DNA of 64,000 nucleotides from positions 5,332,001-5,396,000 of the forward strand of contig WWBZ02000001.1 in NCBI GenBank assembly GCA_011503125.2. Reading direction: 5' to 3'. The notes under the pieces are model-generated. The model ran no database searches and was not told the origin of the DNA. It saw only the letters and a list, made by a program, of their open reading frames with translations. The translations under genes were made by a program, and so were the position numbers. This document shows positions 57,736 to 64,000 of this stretch, in pieces; positions within the stretch are counted from its first letter, which is position 1, and each line of letters opens with the position of its first letter. This DNA comes from Botryosphaeria dothidea. Its lineage: Eukaryota > Ascomycota > Dothideomycetes > Botryosphaeriales > Botryosphaeriaceae.

Positions 57736-59484
57736 ATGGCGTCTCCCTGGCAGCCAGACCCGCGGCGTCACCCGATCCCTCAAAACCCAGCCACGGCGGC
57801 TTCTACAAACAATGGCGGTACTGCTCCAGACCACACCTCACTTGGTCGATTCTTTACGTCCACCACCGCGCCAAACACCGCTAACCAGCCTAAAGGCATG
57901 ACTATCGCTCCAATTCGGGGCGCAGATAGGTCATGTAACATCTTCCCATCACCCGCAGCCCGTAGTCGTAATGACGCCGGTCCCGCCAACCATGGCTTTC
58001 CGAGCATGGACAGCCTGGATTCAGTGCCCGGTGCTTCACCTCGCATCGCCAGCACTACCAGTGCAGCTGATGCAGTTCCAGAGCACCTCGCAAATTGCTC
58101 CATATCAATTATGTTCGGTCCTCCTAACGCTCCTGACCAGAACGTCATGGCGGCAGGTGTAGTATCAAAACTCCCGAAGAAGGTCCTGGCTGTTATCACA
58201 AGGTCTAATAGCAGGACCGAGTCGAAGATTGCTGAAAATAGCATGCTCATTTGCTTCAGCAACCACTACTGGCACAAAAACCTAGAGAAAGTAAACCAAT
58301 ACCTTACGACTGGCGATTATTCTCCCTGGAAGCCATCTGTCCCGCTGGAAATCGTCAATAAAAAAGGTCTTAAGGTCGCGTGGGAGCCATGGATGGCTGA
58401 AGCTGCCGATATTGATGACGCGTCGACGACAGAGGATACCTATGAGCTGTTCAAAGGCGAACTTAGCTTGTATCTATGGGCCTGCTACACCCGCTACGAT
58501 GAGCTGAAAGCTCACTCCTTCCGGAAACTCCAGTTCGAGTTTCCAATCCTCGGTCGTGAGGCACTACACTTGGTAGAGTTCATCTGTTACACATCCTCGA
58601 ACAACCTACCGGCGGAGGAGGATATGAAGCAGTTTACCAGTGATGCGGTCGAGAAGAATAAGAAGCAGGTAGCCTTGCAGCCACAATTCACCAAGACGTT
58701 CGAGAAGGCTATCGGTAACAACCTCGCTGCAAAAGTGCTTGCAGGAGCTCAACGCGACCGTCTACTCAGTCTGGAAGCGGAATCATTCATGACTGGCCTG
58801 AAGAAGGAGACAGGTTTGCTACATATCCCGATACTTGCTCATAATTAAAGCCAATCTGACTTTTGAGAAGACAAATCGCACCAGCAGCCCAGTCTTTTCA
58901 GTGATTCCCGGCTAGATTCTCGACAACTGGAACATTATATCAACTCAGGCCTTCTCTACAAAGCCCAGATAGATGGATACGGTACATTGCTACCCGCAGG
59001 ACTGGACAGCATGGGAAGACCGCAACGCAACGGGAACTTCAGGTTCAGATCGAATGAACTGCTCATAATCGACCCGAGTACCTGTACGTTCAACCCGACA
59101 CTCAACGTCGTGGTGGAAAACATGCGTGGCCAGCGCGGCGACATGCGCAGGGATTTGTTGAGTCCCTTGAACTTAAGACCTCCAGTAAGCGATCGGCCAG
59201 GCAAGTCCTCCATTAACACATGGAAAGTCTGCAGTTGATATTGACTTTGCGTAGGAACCCCGACCAAGCCGAAAGCCATGCTGCAGTCTGACGTCTCAAA
59301 GAAGCGTATCAAATCCGAGAACTCAAACGGCTATAGCAGTGAGGAAGAGCGCCGGGCACGCCGTCGGCACAGATTCCGGTCCCCTTCCGACTCGCCGGAC
59401 GCAAAGGAGCGTAAGAGCGCTAGCAGCCCTCGTAGTCCCCACCGCAAGCCGGGCACCAATGGCGGTGTTTACGGAAGGCGTTGA
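57736..59484 (+). CDS. Unknown protein with BTB-like middle region and basic RS/E-rich tail
   Basis: Not recognised with confidence. Proposed exons 57736-58813, 58949-59200 and 59255-59484 link in phase and give about 519 residues. The start ctaccATGgcg is the best context; an in-frame ATG exists at about 57580. The N-terminus (1-130) is disordered. The middle contains ENSMLICFSNHYWHKNLEKV and RKLQFEFPILGREALHLVEF, hydrophobic blocks that faintly recall a BTB/POZ fold (inference). Exon 2 reads AQIDGYGTLLPAGLDSMGRP and ends VSDRPG. Exon 3 is basic and charged (SEEERRARRRHRFRSPSDSP), suggesting a nuclear or RNA-associated tail. The exon 2-3 intron is GC-AG. If exon 1 does not splice, the frame stops at 58848 (about 370 residues) and exons 2-3 would belong to another gene. 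Confidence 0.5.
58814..58948 (+). other. Proposed intron 1 of the unknown gene
   Basis: 135 nt, donor gtttgc after KKETG and acceptor aactcag before LLYKAQIDGYG. It keeps phase 1. The donor is weak and another acceptor (tcttttcag at about 58899) lies inside, so the model is provisional. Confidence 0.4.
59201..59254 (+). other. Probable GC-AG intron
   Basis: 54 nt. The donor ccag|gcaagt matches the GC-type consensus. A branch-like attgac and acceptor gcgtag complete it. Splicing joins VSDRPG to TPTKPKAMLQSDVSKKR in frame, whereas the nearby GT (cca|gtaagc) would put the downstream exon in the wrong frame. Confidence 0.65.
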
Positions 59485-60139
59485 GTCTCGGGCCCGTTGT
59501 TCCGACCTGGCCATGCCCCCGACACACGATTTCATGGGCATTTCTGGTTTTGCGACATCCTTCAACCTTGTGGCAAAAGGATCCATGCGCCATGGCGATA
59601 GAGAAAATGCTGGTTCTCAGCACATCATCGTACGAAGCACCACGGAGACACCATTTGCCTCCGTAGCAGAGGTACACTGAGACTTACTTTTAATCTTGGG
59701 ATACAACTGGGGTGCGGGTGCGGATTCGCATCCTGTAATGTCATTTCGCAATCGGTATCGGGTATATCCAACTCAGACGGTTTGCTGGAGGTTTCAAAAG
59801 CTGCCTGATTTTTTGCTTTCTAGGCTATTCCGTTTTATTCTGGCTTCCACCACGTCGGCGGCCAAATTTTCCTGCTCCTACGCATTAAAAACATTTGTCT
59901 GTATCTCACTGAGCTATGGACATGGGAATGGTATTGCTCATAAGGATAATGGAGGGTCAGACTAGCTCGATACACCGCCAAAACACCTAGACAAATCACA
60001 AATAATGGAATCAAGGGTATCACATACCTAGAATCCTAAGCATGATAAGAACAAGGAAAGAAACCGTCAGCCAGGCAGGCTCATCGCCCGCTTCATGACT
60101 CCATGATCATACACACTAACAGATCCTGCATTTCCCCCT
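59485..60139. other. Intergenic, convergent 3' ends
   Basis: 655 bp between the stops of the unknown gene (+) and the coiled-coil gene (-). A 113-codon ORF (59339-59680 +) overlaps the preceding exon in another frame and is taken as a shadow. No other structure was seen. Confidence 0.5.
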
Positions 60140-62109
60140 TCATACATCCACCACTCCTCCCATGCCAACCCTCATATCGACAATATCGACCCTCCAGCCT
60201 TTGAAGTTCTCCAAACCTCTCTTCACCTCCTTGACGCGTTCGATCCTCTTCCTCGCCTCCTCTTCCTGCGCAACGCGGAACGCATCCTCGTCGAACGCAA
60301 AATCATCGCCGTCGTCGCTCAGGAGACCCAGGCTCTGCTTGCGCGGAGGAGGCGGGCCGCCGCGCGCCGCGTTCGAGGAGCTGCGGCGCGGCGTGTTGCC
60401 GGTGAAGGCGCTGATGCCACTGTTGATGACGTCGGAGAGCGAGGAGCCGCCCTGCTGGCGATGCGACTGGCTGGGCCCGCGCGAGAGGCTGCCGGTGCTG
60501 GCGAGGTCGACGTCGTCGAAGCCGTTATTCCCAGCGCCACCGCCCTCCTCCATGCCGGGCTGCATGGCGGCGCGGTGGTCGCGCCAGATGCCGCGGCGCA
60601 GGTCCGTGTTCTCCTCCTCGAGCTGGCGGATGCGGGTGCGCAGCTTCTGGCGCTCCTCGTCCTCAAGCTCGTCGAGGCCGTCCTCGGAGTGCTCGTCCTT
60701 GGCCTTGAGGCGGGCGTTCTCGTCGGCGAGGGCGGCGACGCGGGCGCGTAGCTCTTTGGCCTCGCGCTCGACCTTGTCGGCCTCGCGCAGCCTGGCCTGG
60801 CTGCGCGCATCCGACTCGCGGTGCAGCGTCGTCAGCGTGTCGGCCTTCTTCTCGAGCGTCTCGGCCCGCTTGCCGGCCTCCTCGGACGCGCGTTGCGCTG
60901 CGGCCAGCTCTGCTTCGAGCTGTGCGATGCGCGTCTCGGCGCTGCTGCGCGAGTCGCCCTCCTTGGCGGCGCTCTCGCTGGCTTTCTCCAGGTTGGCCTT
61001 GAGGTCTGAGAGCTCCTGTGCCGAGGCGGCCGCGGCCTTCTCGGCTTTGGCGAGTTGGTCTTCCAGCGAGGCGATCTTGTCGGCCTGGGAGGCGGCGGCG
61101 GTCGAAGCTTGCGTGAGTTGTGCGTGTAGGTTGGAGATTTCGAGCTCCAGCGATTCGATGGTGCTGGATTTTGAGGCGAGCTGCGATGCGAGGTCGTCGT
61201 TCGAAGGGGAAGCGTTGGAGACGCGGCGGTTCTTGCTGGATTGGCTTTGGAGCTGGGCGTTCTGCCGCTGAAGGCTGGTGAGTTCGGTCCGCTACACCGG
61301 GATCTGTGTCAGTAACATGACAGGGTCCTTCGCTCGCAGGATGACGTACCAAGGTGTCTACCTCCTTGGACTTCGCCTCGACCTGGTCCGCCTTCGACTT
61401 CAGTTCGGCAACCTCGTTGTTGGATTCTCGCAACTCTTCGAGCTCCTCCTCCGTCTTCTTCCATCTAGACTCGGCCTCTTGCGACTCCGTCTGCAACCGC
61501 TTGTTCTCCTTCTCCAGCTCCTCGATCCGCAACACCTGCTTCCGGTATATGTCCTGCACATCGTCCCCAGGGCTGAGGGGTAGACCGGGAGACTTCAGCG
61601 CGGAGGGCGAGCCCATGGCAGCCGCGGATGAGCCCTTCCGGAAAGAGTCTGACCGCATCTTCGACTGCACGGATATGGAAGGCTGACGGCCATGCGCCGT
61701 CCTCGTTGCAGACGCGGGTTCCGCAGGCTTCTCCGTTTCCTCCGCTACCTTGACGTCCTCTCCCTCTGCCTTCTCCTCGGCGGCCGGCGACTCGGTGGTG
61801 GGGTCCTCGACGGGCTGCTCGTCTTCGGCCTTGGGCTCGTCGGGCGTTTCTTCCGGCTTGTCGGCGGTCGTCGAAGCTTCTGCGTCGGCCGCTTCGGCTT
61901 TCTCTTTCTTCTTCCCGCCGCCCTTCTTGCCCTTCTGCTGCTTCTTCAATTGCTCGAACTGTGGTCGCGCGACGTGGCCTGTTAGCGCGGCTGGAGCTTA
62001 AAAAAGGACAGCTATGCTGGAATGGGTCGTTTAGGCGGGATTGGGGAATTCGTACGCGCTTCTTCGCGGCGGCGAGCTTCTCGGCCTTTTCTTTGTCTTC
62101 GTCCGCCAT
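60140..62109 (-). CDS. Long coiled-coil protein (golgin-like, 'M protein repeat' type)
   Basis: Three exons (62109-62056, 61958-61350, 61291-60140) give 604 residues. The start MADEDKEKAEKLAAAKKR joins FEQLKKQQKGKKGGGKKKEK, followed by an acidic, Ala/Glu-rich disordered segment. Heptad-rich coiled coil runs from about 140 to 470 (IEELEKENKRLQTESQEAES near the start, RQKLRTRIRQLEEENTDLRR near the end). Then comes a Ser/Gly-rich region and a conserved C-terminus with RIERVKEVKRGLENFKGWRV and DMRVGMGGVVDV. Filamentous-fungal homologues carry the label 'M protein repeat protein'; similarity to Golgi tethers is inference from architecture. The GC-biased repeat makes long ORFs in two wrong frames and on the opposite strand, so the frame was fixed by heptads and splice signals. 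Confidence 0.8.
61292..61349 (-). other. Intron 2 of the coiled-coil gene
   Basis: 58 nt, donor gtacgt, branch actgac and acceptor gtgtag. It joins KEVDTL to RTELTSLQRQNAQLQ and shifts from one long ORF frame to another. Confidence 0.88.
61959..62055 (-). other. Intron 1 of the coiled-coil gene
   Basis: 97 nt, donor gtacga and acceptor accacag; a further acceptor gctaacag lies about 20 nt upstream within it. The chosen site gives LAAAKKR-FEQLKKQQ in phase 0. Confidence 0.75.
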
Positions 62110-62617
62110 TCTGTGTGATTGTGGTGGGGCGTTGCGGGAGCTTGGGGAAGTTGATGGTTGGTGGTGTGGAGCTTGAGCTTCAGATGGGCCGGGGTGCGCT
62201 CGAGGTCCCCCGCCGGTCTCGTGATCTGACGTACCATTTCCCGATCAAGTAAGTCATCTATACTGTGTACATTTGGCTTTCTGGTGCTTACTTTGGTTTG
62301 AAATTATTATAAACGCTGTTCAACAGCTTTTCAATTAGAAATTGTGGTCTCAGATGCAATATGTAAGGTCACGTGGGCGAGAACATAAAAGGTGAGGCCT
62401 TCTCGTGGTCGTTAATCGTGACTGAAGCTTTTTCTTTCCACATATGTGTATTGCCAAACTCAAAAAGAAAGTACAAACGTAGTGTCCCCACAGTTGGTCC
62501 CCCACTGAGGCATTACTCGGACACAAACGACAGAAACCGTAAACTGAACGTTTCGTGCATCAGGTGCTCCGCACAACGGCAAGAGCAGTAGGAATTTTCA
62601 CAGACTTTCGTCCGACA
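62110..62617. promoter_or_regulatory. Intergenic, promoter side of the coiled-coil gene
   Basis: 508 bp between the coiled-coil start and the NTF2-like stop, both on the minus strand. AT-rich in the middle (about 62270-62360). No gene was seen. Confidence 0.5.
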
Positions 62618-63001
62618 TCAATTCTCCACCGCCCTCTGCACATCCTTTCCTCTCATAAAAATATCACCCTGCCACTCCATCATGTCCACACTCTCCTGCG
62701 TCTTCCCGTCCGGAAAGCCAGTCATCCGACTGAACACCCAAACCTTCCCTTTCCCCGTCTCCTGATCCACTTCTGCGATGATATCCTTGATCTCGGCATG
62801 GAAGTCCGGCATTGCCTTCATGGCTGTCGATATCATGCCCAAAAATTCCTCGCGGTTTGCCGTCGGGGGTCTGTCAAGGTGCATAGCAGAGAACGAGGGC
62901 GACATGTGCTTTTGGACGAACGGCGAGTCCCACTCGTGTTTGTTGCACAGCGTGGTGAGCATTTCGCGAGCGAGCTCTTTGAGGGCGGCCGGAGAAGTCA
63001 T
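62618..63001 (-). CDS. NTF2-like/SnoaL-like small protein
   Basis: 127 residues from MTSPAALKELAREMLTTLCN to GKDVQRAVEN. The size and the pattern of an N-terminal helix (LKELAREMLTTLCNKHEWDS), a central REEFLGMISTAMKAMPDFHA segment and alternating beta strands (KVWVFSRMTGF, DMMEWQGDIFM) fit the SnoaL-like NTF2 fold found in small ligand-binding or isomerase-type proteins. No catalytic residue can be assigned. The ATG at 63001 was preferred because the fold starts there; an in-frame ATG at 63133 would add 44 residues of uncertain value. Single exon. Confidence 0.7.
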   Translation of the reverse strand: MTSPAALKELAREMLTTLCNKHEWDSPFVQKHMSPSFSAMHLDRPPTANREEFLGMISTAMKAMPDFHAEIKDIIAEVDQETGKGKVWVFSRMTGFPDGKTQESVDMMEWQGDIFMRGKDVQRAVEN

Positions 63002-63385
63002 GATTCTGATGCAGATGTCTGGTGCGCGCAAGGCTGCAGCCGTGTGCGGAAAATGCCGTCCGGAAGGGTGTACAGTGTTCTCCAGCTCTGGCTTCTGAAG
63101 AGCCGATGCCGATTGCTTAAGTATTCCACGCATTCATCGTGTATCGTTTCCTCATCCCTCGTCGATGCTGCCTTCAGAGCAGTCTATCGGACATGTCGAG
63201 GGGAGCCGAGTCGGACGGCCGATGTCAGGATGTGTAGTTGTTTTTTGGTGTGCGACCGGAAGCCTGTTCGATTGCCTGATGCGGTTCGGCCTATCAGACG
63301 GAAGCATCTTGTGCGGACAAGCTTCGGGAACGATGCGTTCGAGGGTAGACCCAAACAGCGGGAACCTCGAAGTGGCATTGCTCCT
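63002..63385. other. Intergenic upstream of the NTF2-like gene
   Basis: 384 bp between the NTF2-like start and the stop of the right-edge gene, same strand. It includes the possible N-terminal extension to 63133. Nothing else was recognised. Confidence 0.5.
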
Positions 63386-64000
63386 TCACCATGATGTCGG
63401 AAGGTTGGAAGACAGCTCCGAAAATGGAGGAAGTGAAACTTCACGAGACGGGTTGTCCTCGTACCCCTTGTCTTGCGGAAATGACTCGAGAACATCGCTC
63501 CATGTTGAGCGTCCGGGCGTGCCTGCTTGCTCAGGGGATGATGCATTTGACGTCTTCCAGGTTGGCGATGGCTCCAGAAAGCTGCTCCAGGGCACCGGAG
63601 TGGATGTACTTGGTTGTTTCGGAGATGACGTGCTAGGGCTCGAGCCTGGAGCAGCCGAAACGAGCAAATTTTGGATCCAAGGGGCACTTGAGATAGAAGT
63701 GTCGATGCCGATTTTCGGTCGTTGAGAAATTGGATTAGACTTGCCCTTCGCAGCTGTGGATCCGGCGTTGCGTCCCTCTGTAGGACTCAATAGATAAAAC
63801 GGCGGGGCAGGTGGCACCACAGAAGGATTTGTGAGGTTTCTGGGGTCGGGTTTGAGAATATCGAGTACAAAGTCGCGTGGGAACTCCACAGGTGCAACTC
63901 CATAATGCATCAGCGCTTTCTGGGCGAAGTACATATCGGTGTTGTTTCGAACTTCTCTTTGCTTAGAGAATTGAAGCTCGACAAATTGTCTCAACGCCAC
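63386..64000 (-). CDS. Unknown protein, 3' part (continues past the right edge)
   Basis: The minus-strand frame is open to the window edge with no ATG at its visible start (first codon GTG), so the 5' end lies outside. The visible 204 residues begin ALRQFVELQFSKQREVRNNT and DMYFAQKALMHYGVAPVEFP, a folded-looking block, followed by a Ser/Pro-rich low-complexity tail (TSSPKQPSTSTPVPWSSFLE) ending SSNLPTSW. No family is recognised. Confidence 0.6.
   Translation of the reverse strand: MALRQFVELQFSKQREVRNNTDMYFAQKALMHYGVAPVEFPRDFVLDILKPDPRNLTNPSVVPPAPPFYLLSPTEGRNAGSTAAKGKSNPISQRPKIGIDTSISSAPWIQNLLVSAAPGSSPSTSSPKQPSTSTPVPWSSFLEPSPTWKTSNASSPEQAGTPGRSTWSDVLESFPQDKGYEDNPSREVSLPPFSELSSNLPTSW

Noticed and set aside
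60162..61271. 369-codon Ser/Ala-rich ORF on the + strand
   Set aside because: Antisense of the coiled-coil exon 3; Ser/Leu/Ala repeats mirror Glu/Lys/Ala heptad codons.
61465..62109. 214-codon ORF starting at the same ATG as the coiled-coil gene
   Set aside because: It reads through intron 1 into a wrong, Arg-rich frame; splicing gives the Lys/Glu-rich frame expected for the family.
62555..63394. 279-codon ORF on the + strand
   Set aside because: Antisense to the NTF2-like gene; low-quality composition and no family motif.
1..64000. tRNA, rRNA, CRISPR or intact transposon
   Set aside because: No B-box-type tRNA signature, rRNA stretch, direct-repeat array, transposase or reverse-transcriptase motif was found by eye; a covariance-model or repeat search could still find divergent ones.

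Overview
The window reads as a GC-rich nuclear segment of a filamentous ascomycete (Pezizomycotina). The class is not resolvable from the sequence alone; Dothideomycetes is a guess. The basis is: intron-bearing genes with short introns (about 48-172 nt, GTRNGT-type donors, CTRAC-type branch points, YAG acceptors), genes on both strands with no operons, and recognisable fungal families such as NsdD, SREBP/SrbA, Egh16-like secreted protein, the Mip1 polymerase and an ADR1/AmdX-like regulator. No rRNA, tRNA, CRISPR array or intact transposon was seen. All exon boundaries were worked out by hand from reading-frame continuity and splice signals.

Layout. 1-1380 (+): 3' part of a secreted GtaA-type glutaminase. 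4673-8198 (-): mitochondrial DNA polymerase gamma, divergent from 8535-9827 (+): RING protein of STUbL type. 12750-16343 (-): C2H2 zinc-finger/Fungal_trans regulator, behind which lies a gene-poor interval of about 6 kb. 22535-23283 (+): weakly supported Cys-containing three-exon gene. 23365-24098 (-): NOP16 ribosome-biogenesis factor, divergent from 24296-25685 (+): ZIP zinc transporter. 26759-29078 (+): secreted GH31 glycosidase, convergent with 29289-31206 (-): peroxisomal 4-coumarate-CoA-ligase-like enzyme. 33527-34524 (+): Egh16-like secreted protein. 41367-42978 (-): NsdD GATA factor. 52045-55295 (+): SREBP membrane-bound bHLH factor, divergent from nsdD across about 9 kb. 56103-57095 (+): HAD hydrolase. 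57736-59484 (+): unknown protein with a basic RS/E-rich tail and a probable GC-AG intron. 60140-62109 (-): long coiled-coil protein. 62618-63001 (-): NTF2/SnoaL-like small protein. 63386-64000 (-): partial unknown protein.

The genes do not form a single pathway or an obvious secondary-metabolite cluster. The notable architecture is that three transcription-factor genes (ADR1-like, nsdD, SREBP) sit beside the three largest gene-free intervals (about 6.2, 6.8 and 9.1 kb), which hold simple repeats and only shadow ORFs; these are probably long regulatory regions or leaders/trailers. I found no convincing new multi-gene system. The best novelty candidates are the cryptic 22.5-23.3 kb gene, the 57.7-59.5 kb unknown gene, and several stop-free introns of length divisible by three lying at catalytic or metal-binding positions.
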